NCBI RefSeq assembly: GCF_000316035.1
Contig: NZ_ANHX01000084.1
Location: 1-64,000, forward strand
Direction of reading: 5' to 3'
Length of the DNA: 64,000 nucleotides
Source: Paenibacillus sp. PAMC 26794
GTDB taxonomy: Bacteria > Bacillota > Bacilli > Paenibacillales > Paenibacillaceae
Numbering within the stretch: the first letter of the stretch is position 1; each line of letters begins with the position of its first letter. The position numbers were made by a program, and so were the translations under genes. Under the pieces are notes generated by a model. That model saw only the letters and a program-made list of their open reading frames with translations. It was not told the origin of the DNA and ran no database searches. Positions 42,825 to 53,291 of this stretch are shown piece by piece.

Positions 42825-43490
42825 GTGGGCCAAAAGGTAAATCCAGTCGGACTCCGTGTCGGAATTATCCGTGACTGGGAATCTAAGTGGTATGCAGGCA
42901 AAGACTTCGGTGATCTTTTGATGGAAGACGTGAGAATTCGTGAATTCCTGAAAAATAAATTGAAAGACTCCGCTTTATCTCGTGTAGAAATTGAGAGAGC
43001 GGCTAACCGCGTAAACGTAACGATTCACACTGCTAAACCAGGTATGGTTATTGGTAAGGGTGGTTCGGAAGTTGAAAATCTTCGTAACCAAATTACGAAA
43101 ATTGCTGGCGGTAAAAAAGTACACATCAACATTTCTGAAATTAAGAACCAAGACTTGGACGCTATTCTTGTAGCTGAAAGCATTGCACAACAATTGGAAC
43201 GTCGTGTTTCTTTCCGTCGTGCTCTGAAACAAGCAATTCAAAGAACTATGCGCTCTGGTGCTAAAGGTATCAAAACTCAAGTAGGCGGACGTCTTGGCGG
43301 TGCTGAGATCGCACGTTCTGAAGGCTACAGCGAAGGAACTGTTCCACTGCACACACTGCGTGCTGACATTGACTATGGTACAGCAGAGGCTCATACTACT
43401 TACGGACTTATCGGCGTAAAAGTATGGATCTATCGTGGAGAGGTTCTTCCTACGGCTAAGAAACAAGCTGCTAAGGAAGGAGGCAACTAA
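42825..43490 (+). CDS. rpsC: 30S ribosomal protein S3
   Basis: A 221-residue protein at the mRNA entry tunnel with helicase activity. An N-terminal KH domain with [18 protein letters not shown] precedes the C-terminal domain with [31 protein letters not shown] sequence. GTG start at 42825 after AAGGAGGGG. Confidence 0.97.
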   Translation: MGQKVNPVGLRVGIIRDWESKWYAGKDFGDLLMEDVRIREFLKNKLKDSALSRVEIERAANRVNVTIHTAKPGMVIGKGGSEVENLRNQITKIAGGKKVHINISEIKNQDLDAILVAESIAQQLERRVSFRRALKQAIQRTMRSGAKGIKTQVGGRLGGAEIARSEGYSEGTVPLHTLRADIDYGTAEAHTTYGLIGVKVWIYRGEVLPTAKKQAAKEGGN

Positions 43491-43492
43491 TC

Positions 43493-43927
43493 ATGTTGGT
43501 ACCAAAACGCGTAAAACACCGTAAGCAACAACGTGGACATATGAAAGGCCAAGCTAAAGGCGGAACGACTCTGAACTTTGGCGAATACGGTCTGCAAGCT
43601 ACGGAACCGGCTTGGATTACGAACCGTCAGATCGAAGCGGCTCGTATTGCGATGACTCGTTACATCAAACGTGGTGGTAAAGTTTGGATCAAAATTTTCC
43701 CAGACAAACCAATCACTCAAAAGCCTCTCGAGGTTCGGATGGGTAGCGGTAAAGGTAACGTAGAAAAATGGGTTGCAGTAGTGAAACCAGGTAAGATCAT
43801 GTTTGAACTTGCTGGTGTACCGGAGGAAATTGCACGCGAAGCAATGCGTCTTGCCGCTCACAAACTGCCAATCAAAACGAAGTTCGTGAAACGTGAAGAA
43901 TTGGGTGGTGAAGCAAATGAAAGCTAG
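43493..43927 (+). CDS. rplP: 50S ribosomal protein L16
   Basis: A 144-residue protein near the A site. It begins [19 protein letters not shown], and the [15 protein letters not shown] segment is conserved. It starts two bases after rpsC; the binding site AAGGAGG lies within the rpsC end. Its end overlaps rpmC by 11 bases. Confidence 0.97.
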   Translation: MLVPKRVKHRKQQRGHMKGQAKGGTTLNFGEYGLQATEPAWITNRQIEAARIAMTRYIKRGGKVWIKIFPDKPITQKPLEVRMGSGKGNVEKWVAVVKPGKIMFELAGVPEEIAREAMRLAAHKLPIKTKFVKREELGGEANES

Positions 43928-44114
43928 TGAATTTCGCAACCTAACCTCTGCTGAAATCGAGCAAAAGATTGCCGGATTTAAAGAAGAACTCTTTAACCTC
44001 CGCTTTCAATTAGCTACCGGTCAGCTGGATAACCCGACTCGCATCCGTGATGTGCGGAAAGAAATAGCTCGTGCTAAAACCATTATCCGTGAGAGAGAAT
44101 TGGGAATCGGTTAA
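43917..44114 (+). CDS. rpmC: 50S ribosomal protein L29
   Basis: A 65-residue two-helix protein at the tunnel exit. It begins [17 protein letters not shown] and contains [13 protein letters not shown]. The ATG at 43917 overlaps the rplP stop region, with GGTGGTG upstream, so translation is likely coupled to rplP. Confidence 0.96.
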   Translation: MKASEFRNLTSAEIEQKIAGFKEELFNLRFQLATGQLDNPTRIRDVRKEIARAKTIIRERELGIG

Positions 44115-44162
44115 TTAGGGATAGGATGGACAATCCGTCCGTAATCAGGAAGGAGGCCAACA

Positions 44163-44429
44163 ATGAGCGAAGAACGTAACGCACGTAAAGTGCAAACTGG
44201 TAAAGTGGTCAGCGATAAAATGGATAAAACGATTGTTGTTGCTGTAGAAACTTACAAAAAACACAACTTGTACCATAAACGCATTAAGGTTACTAAAAAA
44301 TTCAAAGCGCATGACGAAGAAAACACTGCGAAAATCGGTGACACGGTGAAAATCATGGAGACTCGTCCGCTTTCGAAAGATAAACGCTGGAGACTTACTG
44401 AAATCGTAGAAAAAGCGGTTATCATCTAA
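44163..44429 (+). CDS. rpsQ: 30S ribosomal protein S17
   Basis: An 88-residue OB-fold protein of the 30S body, with [17 protein letters not shown] and the [11 protein letters not shown] block. AAGGAGG precedes the ATG. In E. coli its operon position is the same, at the end of the S10 operon. Confidence 0.97.
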   Translation: MSEERNARKVQTGKVVSDKMDKTIVVAVETYKKHNLYHKRIKVTKKFKAHDEENTAKIGDTVKIMETRPLSKDKRWRLTEIVEKAVII

Positions 44430-44464
44430 TGCATCAGCAGCATTGCTGAAAGGAGGAATACTAA

Positions 44465-44833
44465 ATGATTCAACCATTTACACGTTTGACTGTGGCCGAC
44501 AACTCCGGTGCGAAGGAACTGATGTGTATCCGCGTACTCGGCGGTACGGGACGTCGTACAGCTCAAATCGGTGATCTGATCGTTTGTTCTGTTAAACAAG
44601 CAACACCAGGCGGCGTTGTCAAAAAAGGTGATGTAGTTAGAGCGGTTGTCGTTCGTACGAAACGTTCTGTACGTCGTAAAGACGGTTCCTACATCGGTTT
44701 TGATGAAAATGCAGCGGTTGTTGTAAAAGACGACAGAAGCCCACGTGGAACACGTATTTTCGGACCAGTTGCTCGCGAACTTCGCGATAAAGACTTCATG
44801 AAAATCGTTTCCTTGGCTCCAGAAGTTATCTAA
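44465..44833 (+). CDS. rplN: 50S ribosomal protein L14
   Basis: A 122-residue protein with the full family length. It starts [19 protein letters not shown] and carries the [13 protein letters not shown] block near residue 97. It contacts S12-side bridges and the silencing factor RsfS in other species. AAAGGAGG precedes the ATG. Confidence 0.97.
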   Translation: MIQPFTRLTVADNSGAKELMCIRVLGGTGRRTAQIGDLIVCSVKQATPGGVVKKGDVVRAVVVRTKRSVRRKDGSYIGFDENAAVVVKDDRSPRGTRIFGPVARELRDKDFMKIVSLAPEVI

Positions 44834-44872
44834 AGCTTAATCTCGTGATGTTAGAAACAGGAGGTGTACGAA

Positions 44873-45226
44873 ATGCCAAGAGTGAAAAAAGTTCTGGAAT
44901 CCCATAACAACAAACTTCACGTTAAAAAGGAAGATACGGTTATGGTGATCAGCGGTAAAGACAAAGGTAAAAAAGGCCGTGTCATCGCTGCTTATCCTCG
45001 TGAGAACCGCGTCCTTGTGGAAGGTGTTAACATGGTGAAAAAACACCAGAAGCCTAACCAGCAAAATCCGCAAGGCGGCATTATCGAGAAGGAAGCTCCG
45101 ATTCACGTTTCCAACGTAATGCACATCGATCCGAAGAGCGGAAAAGTAACCCGTGTAGGTTACAAAGTTTTGGATAACGGTAAGAAAGTGCGCGTTGCTA
45201 AACGTTCCGGAGAAATTATCGACTAA
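44873..45226 (+). CDS. rplX: 50S ribosomal protein L24
   Basis: A 117-residue assembly initiator with a KOW motif in [15 protein letters not shown] (about residues 24-38). The ATG at 44873 is 8 bases after GGAGGTG; the longer frame to 44864 overlaps that site. The protein is slightly longer than the usual 103 residues of B. subtilis. Confidence 0.95.
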   Translation: MPRVKKVLESHNNKLHVKKEDTVMVISGKDKGKKGRVIAAYPRENRVLVEGVNMVKKHQKPNQQNPQGGIIEKEAPIHVSNVMHIDPKSGKVTRVGYKVLDNGKKVRVAKRSGEIID

Positions 45227-45258
45227 TTGAACCGAATGAGAAAGGAGGGCTATGATTC

Positions 45259-45801
45259 ATGGCATCAAGAATGAAAGAACGTTACCTGCAAGAAATCGCT
45301 CCTGCTTTGATGCAGAAGTTTAACTATACAACGGTAATGCAAGTGCCGAAAATCGAGAAAATCGTTATCAACATGGGTGTGGGCGACGCTGTCCAAAACT
45401 CTAAAGTGTTGGATTCTGCAGTAAACGATTTGCAACTGATCGCCGGTCAAAAACCTGTAATCACTCGTGCTAAAAAATCTATCGCAGGTTTCAAACTGCG
45501 TGAGAATATGCCTATCGGTGCGAAAGTTACATTACGCGGTGAGCGTATGTACTTCTTCCTAGATAAGCTGCTCAACGTAACGCTTCCTCGTGTCCGCGAC
45601 TTCCGCGGTGTATCGAGTAATGCTTTCGATGGACGTGGTAACTATACACTGGGTCTGAAAGAGCAATTGATCTTCCCGGAGATCGAATACGATAAAGTTG
45701 ATAAAGTCCGCGGTATGGATATTGTCATTGTAACAACGGCGAAAACAGACGAAGAGTCCCGTGAATTGCTTACGCAAATGGGAATGCCTTTCGTTAAGTA
45801 A
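45259..45801 (+). CDS. rplE: 50S ribosomal protein L5
   Basis: A 180-residue protein that, with L18, carries 5S rRNA into the 50S subunit. The [18 protein letters not shown] and KLREGMPIG-like [16 protein letters not shown] blocks are visible. AAAGGAGGG precedes the ATG. Confidence 0.97.
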   Translation: MASRMKERYLQEIAPALMQKFNYTTVMQVPKIEKIVINMGVGDAVQNSKVLDSAVNDLQLIAGQKPVITRAKKSIAGFKLRENMPIGAKVTLRGERMYFFLDKLLNVTLPRVRDFRGVSSNAFDGRGNYTLGLKEQLIFPEIEYDKVDKVRGMDIVIVTTAKTDEESRELLTQMGMPFVK

Positions 45802-45874
45802 TGTTGGCATAACGTTTCCGGGTGTCTGGAAGGACTCCCTTTTCTCCGAAATTATTTAGGAGGTGTCAGGCTAA

Positions 45875-46060
45875 GTGGCAAAAACTTCGATGAAAGTTAA
45901 ACAACAACGTACACCAAAGTTCAAAGTACGTGCATATACACGCTGTGAACGTTGCGGACGTCCACATTCGGTCCTGCAAAAGTTCAAAATTTGCAGAATT
46001 TGCTTCCGTGAATTAGCTTATAAAGGCCAGATTCCTGGCGTGAAAAAAGCAAGCTGGTAA
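45875..46060 (+). CDS. rpsN: 30S ribosomal protein S14, zinc-binding type
   Basis: A 61-residue short form with zinc ligands Cys24, Cys27, Cys40 and Cys43. It starts with GTG at 45875, behind TTAGGAGGTG. The long, cysteine-free paralogue used under zinc starvation is not in this window. Confidence 0.96.
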   Translation: MAKTSMKVKQQRTPKFKVRAYTRCERCGRPHSVLQKFKICRICFRELAYKGQIPGVKKASW

Positions 46061-46092
46061 AAAGTCCTGAACGGGAAGGAGGTTAACTCACA

Positions 46093-46491
46093 ATGACTAT
46101 GTCTGATCCAATTGCAGATATGCTTACTCGTATTCGTAACGCGAACACTGTTCGTCACGAAACGGTAGAAATGCCTGCTTCAACAATGAAAAAACAAATC
46201 GCCGATATCCTGAAGCGTGAAGGTTTCATCCGTGACGCTGAAGTTATCGATGATAACAAACAAGGGATTATCCGTGTTTTCCTGAAATACGGTCAAAATA
46301 ACGAGCGCGTTATTACTGGTCTGAAAAGAATCAGTAAACCTGGTCTTCGTGTTTACACGAAAAGCAACGAAGTACCTCGTGTACTTGGTGGCCTGGGAAT
46401 CGCGATCATCTCGACATCTAAAGGTATCATGACGGACAAAGAAGCTCGTCAATCGAAATCCGGCGGAGAAGTCGTTTGCTACGTTTGGTAA
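46093..46491 (+). CDS. rpsH: 30S ribosomal protein S8
   Basis: A 132-residue central-domain protein; in E. coli it represses the spc operon. The [16 protein letters not shown] start and [13 protein letters not shown] segment are typical. Two ATG codons (46093 and 46099) are possible; 46093 matches B. subtilis length and follows AAGGAGGT. Confidence 0.97.
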   Translation: MTMSDPIADMLTRIRNANTVRHETVEMPASTMKKQIADILKREGFIRDAEVIDDNKQGIIRVFLKYGQNNERVITGLKRISKPGLRVYTKSNEVPRVLGGLGIAIISTSKGIMTDKEARQSKSGGEVVCYVW

Positions 46492-46521
46492 TATAACGTC
46501 ACAAGATAGGAGGTGCAACAT

Positions 46522-47064
46522 ATGTCTCGTATTGGTCGCAAACCAATCACAGTACCAAGTGGTGTAGACATCACCCTGGACAACACCGTTATTACGGTAA
46601 AAGGACCTAAAGGAACTTTGACTCGTGAGCTTCATAAAGACATGAAGGTTACAGTTGAAAATAACGAAATCACAGTTGTGCGTCCTTCCGATAACAAAAC
46701 TCACCGTTCTTTGCACGGCACAACGCGTAGCGTTGTAAACAATATGGTGAGCGGCGTTACTGAAGGATTCGCGAAATCTCTGGAATTGGTTGGGGTCGGA
46801 TATCGTGCAAGCAAATCCGGAGATAAAATCGTTCTGAACGTTGGTTACTCTCACCCGGTTGAAATTACACCGGAAGCGGGAATCGAATTCGAAGTACCTT
46901 CGAATACAAAAATCATCGTTCGCGGAATTGACAAAGAGCGTGTAGGTGCTTACGCTGCTAAAATCCGTTCCGTACGTGAACCTGAGCCGTACAAAGGTAA
47001 AGGTATTAAATATGAAGGCGAGCGTATCATCCGTAAGGAAGGTAAAGCCGGTAAGAAGAAATAA
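46522..47064 (+). CDS. rplF: 50S ribosomal protein L6
   Basis: A 180-residue protein at the factor-binding site next to the sarcin-ricin loop. It begins [17 protein letters not shown] and ends with the [12 protein letters not shown] segment and basic tail. The ATG at 46522 follows TAGGAGGTG. A 117-base spacer with a GGCTTC/GAAGCC hairpin (47130-47149) leads to rplR. Confidence 0.97.
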   Translation: MSRIGRKPITVPSGVDITLDNTVITVKGPKGTLTRELHKDMKVTVENNEITVVRPSDNKTHRSLHGTTRSVVNNMVSGVTEGFAKSLELVGVGYRASKSGDKIVLNVGYSHPVEITPEAGIEFEVPSNTKIIVRGIDKERVGAYAAKIRSVREPEPYKGKGIKYEGERIIRKEGKAGKKK

Positions 47065-47181
47065 GATTTCTCTTACCGCCTTTGCGCGGCTTTCGGCTTG
47101 CTTGCTTCGTGTGTTTCTAATATACCCCGTGGCTTCTGCTTTGAAGCCAGCGAGGTAACCTGAAAGGAGTGAATCTTTGAG

Positions 47182-47550
47182 ATGATTACGAAACCAGATA
47201 AAAATAAGGCTCGTCTGAAAAGACACCTTCGTGTTCGTAAGAAAATCCAAGGAACGGCAGCACGTCCTCGTTTGAACGTATTCCGTTCTGGTAAACATAT
47301 GTATGCTCAAATCATCGATGATGTTGCTGGTGTAACAATCGCTTCCGCGTCTACCGTAGACAAAGAATTGAGCACTGACATCAAAAATGGTGCATCTGTT
47401 GAATCAGCTCGTAAAGTTGGCGAACTCGTTGCTAAACGTGCGAAAGACAAAGGTGTTTCCAACATCGTATTTGACCGTAGCGGTTATCTGTACCATGGTC
47501 GTATCGCAGCATTGGCTGAAGCGGCTCGTGAAGCAGGACTTGAGTTTTAA
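47182..47550 (+). CDS. rplR: 50S ribosomal protein L18
   Basis: A 122-residue 5S rRNA-binding protein. The basic N-terminal arm ([16 protein letters not shown]) and the [24 protein letters not shown] end are conserved. AAAGGAGTG lies upstream with slightly long spacing. Confidence 0.97.
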   Translation: MITKPDKNKARLKRHLRVRKKIQGTAARPRLNVFRSGKHMYAQIIDDVAGVTIASASTVDKELSTDIKNGASVESARKVGELVAKRAKDKGVSNIVFDRSGYLYHGRIAALAEAAREAGLEF

Positions 47551-47577
47551 GATATTTTTCAAAAGGAGGTTAACGAC

Positions 47578-48075
47578 TTGCGTGTAGATCCGAATACTTT
47601 GGAACTGACTGAAAGAGTTGTAAATATTAATCGCGTAGCTAAAGTAGTAAAAGGCGGACGCCGTTTCAGCTTTAGCGCACTGGTTGTAGTCGGCGACGGC
47701 AACGGCTGGGTTGGAGCTGGTATCGGTAAAGCGGGCGAAGTACCTGATGCAATTCGCAAAGGTATTGAAGACGCTAAGAAAAACCTTGTACACGTTCCAC
47801 TCGTAGGAACATCGATTCCTCACTTGGTAACAGGTAAGTTCGGCGCAGGACGCGTGCTGTTAAAACCAGCATCTGAAGGTACTGGTGTTATCGCTGGTGG
47901 TCCTGTACGTGCGGTTCTCGAACTTGCTGGTGTAGGTGACATTTTGACAAAATCTCTGGGTTCTTCGAATTCCATGAACATGGTCAATGCGACTTTGGAA
48001 GGTTTGTCCCGTTTGAAGCGTGCTGAAGACGTGGCTAAACTGCGCGGAAAATCCGTCGAAGAGCTTCTGGGTTAA
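47578..48075 (+). CDS. rpsE: 30S ribosomal protein S5
   Basis: A 165-residue accuracy protein. It starts at TTG 47578, seven bases after AAAAGGAGGT, giving [17 protein letters not shown]. The [21 protein letters not shown] loop, where spectinomycin resistance changes arise in other species, appears unaltered (about residues 27-47). Confidence 0.96.
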   Translation: MRVDPNTLELTERVVNINRVAKVVKGGRRFSFSALVVVGDGNGWVGAGIGKAGEVPDAIRKGIEDAKKNLVHVPLVGTSIPHLVTGKFGAGRVLLKPASEGTGVIAGGPVRAVLELAGVGDILTKSLGSSNSMNMVNATLEGLSRLKRAEDVAKLRGKSVEELLG

Positions 48076-48088
48076 GGAGGGAATTCTC

Positions 48089-48274
48089 ATGGCTAAATTA
48101 GAAATTACCCTCGTCCGCAGCTTGATCGGACGTCCGGAGACGCAAAGAACAACTGTGAAAACATTGGGTTTGCGCAAAATCAATAGCAAAGTGGTTCAAA
48201 ACGATAATCCTGCCATCCGTGGTATGATTAACAAAGTAAGCCACTTGGTTGCTGTTAAAGAAGTAGAAGCTTAA
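48089..48274 (+). CDS. rpmD: 50S ribosomal protein L30
   Basis: A 61-residue protein of the short bacterial form, with [18 protein letters not shown]. The ATG at 48089 follows AAGGAGGG; the open frame upstream overlaps rpsE and is not used. Confidence 0.96.
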   Translation: MAKLEITLVRSLIGRPETQRTTVKTLGLRKINSKVVQNDNPAIRGMINKVSHLVAVKEVEA

Positions 48275-48317
48275 TATCGGGTTAATCCCACAAATCTTTA
48301 AGGAGGTGCAACGAACG

Positions 48318-48758
48318 ATGAAGTTACATGAGCTTTCACCATCTCCTGGATCCCGCAAAGAACGTAAACGTCTTGGTCGCGGTCCAAGTAGTGGTACAGG
48401 TAAAACATCAGGTCGCGGTCACAAAGGACAAAATTCTCGTTCTGGCGGTGGAGTACGTCCAGGCTTCGAAGGTGGACAAAATCCATTGTATCGTCGCTTG
48501 CCAAAACGTGGTTTTGTAAACCCAACTCGCAAAGAATATGCAGTTGTGAATACTGAAGACCTGAACAGTTTTGCTGCGGGTACTGAAGTAACTCCAGAAT
48601 TCTTGATGACGAACGGCGTAGTTAAAAACGCTAAATCCGGAATCAAAATCCTGGGTAACGGTGATGTCACTGTGAAGCTGACTGTTAAAGCTAACAAGTT
48701 TTCTCAATCTGCTATTGAGAAAATTGAAGCTGCCGGCGGTACAACCGAGGTGATTTAA
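48318..48758 (+). CDS. rplO: 50S ribosomal protein L15
   Basis: A 146-residue protein with a long glycine- and arginine-rich N-terminal extension (about residues 10-50) that penetrates the rRNA core. AAGGAGGTG precedes the ATG at 48318. The stop shares a base with secY (TAATG). Confidence 0.97.
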   Translation: MKLHELSPSPGSRKERKRLGRGPSSGTGKTSGRGHKGQNSRSGGGVRPGFEGGQNPLYRRLPKRGFVNPTRKEYAVVNTEDLNSFAAGTEVTPEFLMTNGVVKNAKSGIKILGNGDVTVKLTVKANKFSQSAIEKIEAAGGTTEVI

Positions 48759-50056
48759 TGTTCAAGACCCTAAAGAATATCTGGCGGGTTGAAGATCTGC
48801 GCAAAAGGGTATTATTTACCCTTTTTGTACTGATCATTTACCGCATCGGCTCCTTTGTTCCCGTACCGGGAGTTAACAAAGACGTGTTCGAAGCGACAAA
48901 TTCTGCGGGTAAAGAAGTTTTTGGACTTCTCAATACGTTCTCGGGTGGAGCGCTGTTCCAGTTCTCGATATTTGCGCTCGGGATCGTGCCTTACATCACT
49001 GCGTCTATCATAGTACAGTTGCTTTCCATGGACGTTATTCCTAAATTAGCGGAGTGGGCAAAGCAAGGTGAACAAGGTAAGAAGAAATCTGCACAATTGA
49101 CCCGTTATTTAACGATTGGCCTGGCATTGATTCAAGCGTTTGGTACGTCGATCGGATTCAACCGCTTGTACAATACAGACATGATTCCTAACGCTACATT
49201 TGCAGATTATATCTTGATCGCGATTGTACTTACGGCCGGTACTTCATTCCTGATGTGGCTTGGTGAGCAGATCACCGAGAAGGGCATAGGAAACGGGATT
49301 TCGATCTTGATCTTTGCGGGTATCCTATCTACGGTGCCTAACATTATCAAACAAACGATCGAATCCGACTTCATTCAACCTGACCAACTGTTTATGAATA
49401 TTCTTAAAGGTGTTATCATCGCAATTGTTATTGTGTTGATCATCATAGGGGTCATTTACATTCAGCAGGCGATTCGGAAAATTCCGGTACAGTACGCTAA
49501 ACGTGTCGTAGGTAACAAAATGTACGGTGGACAGAATACACATATCCCGCTGAAAATTAATGCAGCAGGTGTTATCCCTGTTATCTTTGCATCATCGCTG
49601 TTGATGTTCCCGACGATCATCGCCAACTTCTGGGCAGATCGCTTATGGGCACAATGGATCGGACAGAATCTGACTACACACAAACCTCTTGGAATGTTGT
49701 TGTATGTCGTGATGATCTTCGGTTTCACATTCTTCTATACTTTCGTACAGATGAATCCTCAGCAGATGGCTGATAATATGAAAAAGAACGGCGGTTACAT
49801 CCCAGGCATTCGCCCGGGTAAAGCAACCGAGAAATATCTGACCCGTGTCATGACTCGTTTGACAATGGCCGGTGCCATGTTCTTGGCAGTCATTTCCGTT
49901 CTGCCTGTAATCTTGGGGGCACTGTCTGGTTTGCCTCAATCTGCGCAAATTGGAGGAACATCCCTCCTGATCGTTATCGGTGTTGCGCTGGATACGATGA
50001 AGCAAATCGAAAGCCAATTGATCAAACGCCACTACAAAGGTTTTATCAATAAATAG
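48758..50056 (+). CDS. secY: Preprotein translocase subunit SecY
   Basis: A 432-residue channel protein with ten membrane helices. The plug-region glycine pattern after helix 1, GALFQFSIFALGIVPYITASI, and the ribosome-contacting cytosolic loops are visible. It forms SecYEG with the SecE encoded at 22287. Translation is coupled to rplO. A long imperfect hairpin lies after the stop. Confidence 0.97.
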   Translation: MFKTLKNIWRVEDLRKRVLFTLFVLIIYRIGSFVPVPGVNKDVFEATNSAGKEVFGLLNTFSGGALFQFSIFALGIVPYITASIIVQLLSMDVIPKLAEWAKQGEQGKKKSAQLTRYLTIGLALIQAFGTSIGFNRLYNTDMIPNATFADYILIAIVLTAGTSFLMWLGEQITEKGIGNGISILIFAGILSTVPNIIKQTIESDFIQPDQLFMNILKGVIIAIVIVLIIIGVIYIQQAIRKIPVQYAKRVVGNKMYGGQNTHIPLKINAAGVIPVIFASSLLMFPTIIANFWADRLWAQWIGQNLTTHKPLGMLLYVVMIFGFTFFYTFVQMNPQQMADNMKKNGGYIPGIRPGKATEKYLTRVMTRLTMAGAMFLAVISVLPVILGALSGLPQSAQIGGTSLLIVIGVALDTMKQIESQLIKRHYKGFINK

Positions 50057-50058
50057 GC

Positions 50059-50102
50059 AATAGGTACCGGTGGAGTGAAGATTTACTTGCCGGCACCTAT
50101 TG
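50059..50102 (+). other. Long imperfect hairpin between secY and adk
   Basis: CAATAGGT/ACCTATTG and CCGG/CCGG arms form an interrupted 12-bp stem with a 19-base loop and no strong T run. It could mark mRNA processing or weak attenuation. Confidence 0.45.
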
Positions 50103-50146
50103 TGCTGTTTGTTGATGTAGGGTAGTCTTGGAGGGAGTGACATAAC

Positions 50147-50791
50147 GTGAACATCCTATTCATGGGCCCTCCGGGGGCAGGAAAAGGAACACAAGCAGAC
50201 GTCATCGTGAAAGAGTTCGGTATTCCCCATATTTCAACAGGCGATGCATTTCGTCTCGCGATCAAACAGGGAACTCCCATTGGCATGAAAGCCAAGGAAT
50301 ATATGGATCAAGGATTGCTTGTACCAGATGATGTAACCATTGGCATCGTTGAAGAACGTTTGCAGCAGCCTGATTGCAGAGAAGGTTTCCTCTTGGACGG
50401 ATTTCCAAGAACCCTTTCCCAAGCAGAAGCGCTCGATGGCATTCTGGATCGATTGAACTCAGGTCTCGATCATGTAATCAACCTGAAAGTGGATCGCAAC
50501 AAATTGCTCGCTCGTTTGACGGGGCGTCGAATTTGTAAAAACTGTGGTTCCACTTATCATGTGGTATTCAATCCGCCTAAGCAGGAAGGTATTTGTGATA
50601 GATGTGCTGGTGAGTTGTATCAACGCTCTGATGATAATGAAGAGAGTGTAGGTACACGACTGGACGAGTATATCAACAAAACAGCACCACTCCTCACGTT
50701 CTATGAGACTAAAGGTCTTCTTCGACAAATGAACGGAGAACAGGATATCGATCAAGTTTCTCAAGAAATCGTGTCCTTACTGAGAGGTTAA
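50147..50791 (+). CDS. adk: Adenylate kinase, zinc-binding lid type
   Basis: A 214-residue enzyme interconverting ATP, ADP and AMP. The P-loop GPPGAGKGT is at residues 7-15. The lid carries a four-cysteine zinc site, Cys130, Cys133, Cys150 and Cys153, as in Gram-positive thermostable forms. GTG start at 50147 behind GGAGGG. The secY-adk-map order is conserved. Confidence 0.96.
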   Translation: MNILFMGPPGAGKGTQADVIVKEFGIPHISTGDAFRLAIKQGTPIGMKAKEYMDQGLLVPDDVTIGIVEERLQQPDCREGFLLDGFPRTLSQAEALDGILDRLNSGLDHVINLKVDRNKLLARLTGRRICKNCGSTYHVVFNPPKQEGICDRCAGELYQRSDDNEESVGTRLDEYINKTAPLLTFYETKGLLRQMNGEQDIDQVSQEIVSLLRG

Positions 50792-50794
50792 TTG

Positions 50795-51547
50795 ATGATC
50801 ATTGGTAAGTCCGAAACGGAACTGGGCTTGATGAGGGAAGCAGGGAGAATTGTTGCGGAAACGCATCGTCTCTTGGCAGAGCATATCGCTCCCGGTATTA
50901 CGACTGGAGAACTTGACCATATGGCCGATCAATATATCCACAGTCAAGGAGCTGTGCCGTCTTTCAAAGGTTATAACGGTTTCCCTGCCAGTGTGTGCGC
51001 TTCAGTCAATGAAGAGTTGGTACATGGATTTCCCGGCAAACGCAAGTTGAACGAGGGCGATATCGTTACGTTTGACATTGGCGCGCAGTACCAGGGGTAT
51101 CATGGAGATTCCGCCTGGACTTATCCGGTCGGCCGTATTTCCGAAGAAGCCCGTCGTCTTCTGGACGTTACCGAGGCTTCGTTATACGCAGGTCTGGCGC
51201 TGGTAAAACCGGACGTTCGCTTGTTTACAATATCTCATGCGATTCAGAAATATATTGAAGATGAAGGGTTCTCCGTGGTTCGTGAATATGTCGGTCACGG
51301 CATAGGTGCAGATTTGCACGAGGAACCAAAGATTCCGAACTATGGTCTTCCTGATCGGGGACCACGGCTTAAAGCGGGCATGGTGCTGGCCATAGAGCCG
51401 ATGGTTAACGTAGGTAGACGGTATGTGAAAACGTTGGAAGATAACTGGACTGTCGTCACAGTTGATGGAACGTTATGTGCCCACTTTGAACACACCGTAG
51501 CAGTTACACCAGATGGTATGGAAATTTTCACGAAACTGAATGCGTAG
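50795..51547 (+). CDS. map: Methionine aminopeptidase, type I
   Basis: A 250-residue metal-dependent enzyme removing the initiator methionine. Metal ligands lie in the [22 protein letters not shown] and IEPMVN segments and in HFEHTVAV, giving the two Asp, His and two Glu pattern. The ATG at 50795 matches B. subtilis MII; a TTG one codon earlier (50792) is the only alternative. It starts three bases after adk. Confidence 0.96.
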   Translation: MIIGKSETELGLMREAGRIVAETHRLLAEHIAPGITTGELDHMADQYIHSQGAVPSFKGYNGFPASVCASVNEELVHGFPGKRKLNEGDIVTFDIGAQYQGYHGDSAWTYPVGRISEEARRLLDVTEASLYAGLALVKPDVRLFTISHAIQKYIEDEGFSVVREYVGHGIGADLHEEPKIPNYGLPDRGPRLKAGMVLAIEPMVNVGRRYVKTLEDNWTVVTVDGTLCAHFEHTVAVTPDGMEIFTKLNA

Positions 51548-51557
51548 GTGATAAGGC

Positions 51558-51866
51558 ATGAACAATCAGTCTAATCCGCAGCTCGGTCAACTTGTGAAGA
51601 TCCGTAAAGGCCGCAATGCGGACCAAGCCGCAGTAATTGTTGCTATAGCGGACAGTAAGTTCGTATATATTGCGGATGGAGACAAACGTAAGTTTGATCA
51701 ACCCAAGAAGAAGAATCTTCTTCATCTTGAACTCCAGCCCATGATTAGTAGCGAGGTTGTGAACAGTTTAAACGAGAGTGGTCGGGTGACAAATGGAAAG
51801 CTCCGTTACGCGGTTCATTCATTTCTGGAATCCACCAACATTCAAGCTGAAGAGAAAGGAGACTGA
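51558..51866 (+). CDS. KOW domain RNA-binding protein (YbzG-like)
   Basis: A 102-residue protein with an N-terminal KOW-type segment, GQLVKIRKGRNADQAAVIVAIADSKFVYI-like (starting near residue 9), resembling eukaryotic L14e/L27e. It is found between map and infA in many Bacillota. The role is unknown; the location suggests a ribosome-associated function (inference). Confidence 0.85.
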   Translation: MNNQSNPQLGQLVKIRKGRNADQAAVIVAIADSKFVYIADGDKRKFDQPKKKNLLHLELQPMISSEVVNSLNESGRVTNGKLRYAVHSFLESTNIQAEEKGD

Positions 51867-51869
51867 CTA

Positions 51870-52085
51870 ATGGCCAAGGAAGATGTCATTGAAGTGGAAG
51901 GTACGGTTCTCGAACCGCTACCGAATGCAACATTCAAGGTTGAGCTTGAGAACGGTCATCAAATTCTCGCTCACGTTTCCGGAAAACTGCGGATGCACTT
52001 TATCCGTATCCTGACTGGAGACAAAGTAGTTGTTCAGTTGTCGCCTTATGATTTAACAAAAGGTCGCATAACTTACCGTAAATAG
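51870..52085 (+). CDS. infA: Translation initiation factor IF-1
   Basis: A 71-residue OB-fold factor that blocks the A site during initiation. The [20 protein letters not shown] and [20 protein letters not shown] blocks match the family. GAAAGGAG precedes the ATG. It lies three bases after the KOW gene. Confidence 0.96.
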   Translation: MAKEDVIEVEGTVLEPLPNATFKVELENGHQILAHVSGKLRMHFIRILTGDKVVVQLSPYDLTKGRITYRK

Positions 52086-52111
52086 TAGTAGACAGTTGCA
52101 ATGAACTGTGA

Positions 52112-52351
<240 letters not shown>

Positions 52352-52371
52352 AGAAGGGGGTGTAGCGTAAA

Positions 52372-52740
52372 ATGGCACGTATATCTGGTGTGGATTTGCC
52401 ACGTGATAAGCGCGTTGAGATCGCCTTGACTTATATTTTCGGAATCGGTAAAACGACTTCCCAGAAAATTCTGAGCACAACAGGCATCAATCCGGACACT
52501 CGTGTTCGTGATTTGACGGAAGATGAAGTCGGCAAATTGCGTGAAAGTATCGATAAAGAGGTCAAAGTAGAAGGTGACCTGCGTCGAGAAATCTCTTTGA
52601 ATATTAAACGTTTGACGGAGATCGGTTGTTACCGTGGAGTTCGTCATCGTCGTGGTCTGCCTGTTCGTGGACAACGTACGAAAACGAATGCTCGTACTCG
52701 TAAAGGTCCTCGTCGTACAGTAGCGAACAAGAAGAAATAA
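52372..52740 (+). CDS. rpsM: 30S ribosomal protein S13
   Basis: A 122-residue head protein forming bridge contacts with the 50S subunit. It begins [20 protein letters not shown] and ends in a basic tail. GAAGGGGGTG lies upstream. Confidence 0.97.
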   Translation: MARISGVDLPRDKRVEIALTYIFGIGKTTSQKILSTTGINPDTRVRDLTEDEVGKLRESIDKEVKVEGDLRREISLNIKRLTEIGCYRGVRHRRGLPVRGQRTKTNARTRKGPRRTVANKKK

Positions 52741-52759
52741 TAAGGGGGGATAAGAGAAA

Positions 52760-53155
52760 ATGGCTAAACCGAAAAAAGTCGTACGTACTAAACGTCGTGA
52801 CCGTAAGAATATTGAATCTGGCGTGGCGCATATCCGTTCCACTTTCAATAACACTATCGTTACTATTACGGATCCTCACGGAAATGCAATTTCGTGGGCA
52901 AGCTCCGGCGGCCTCGGATTCAGAGGTTCCCGTAAATCGACTCCGTTTGCTGCACAAATGGCTGCTGAGACTGCTGCCAAAGCTGCAATGGAACATGGGA
53001 TGAAAGCCGTTGAGGTTATGGTTAAAGGACCAGGCGCAGGCCGTGAAGCAGCGATCCGCTCTTTGCAAGCTGCTGGTCTTGAAGTTAACCTGATCAAAGA
53101 CGTAACTCCAGTCCCGCATAACGGATGCCGTCCTCCAAAACGTCGTCGTGTCTAA
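52760..53155 (+). CDS. rpsK: 30S ribosomal protein S11
   Basis: A 131-residue platform protein. The [19 protein letters not shown] and [18 protein letters not shown] blocks are typical. AGGGGGGA precedes the ATG. Note that rpsD (S4) is not in this alpha operon, as is normal in Bacillota. Confidence 0.97.
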   Translation: MAKPKKVVRTKRRDRKNIESGVAHIRSTFNNTIVTITDPHGNAISWASSGGLGFRGSRKSTPFAAQMAAETAAKAAMEHGMKAVEVMVKGPGAGREAAIRSLQAAGLEVNLIKDVTPVPHNGCRPPKRRRV

Positions 53156-53291
53156 TGAGATTTGCCCCTGCGTGTGGTATATTTCCGGCACAATCTGCTA
53201 ATAATGGTTGTTTAGGCATACTACTACATGTTTTCGCAAGAGAAGGTAAATGTTTCATAGAGGACCGACGTTTTGAAGGAGGGGTATTGCA

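Noticed and set aside
46180-47310. 376-codon minus-strand frame across rpsH-rplF-rplR
   Set aside because: It spans three genuine ribosomal protein genes antisense and is explained by their codon bias.
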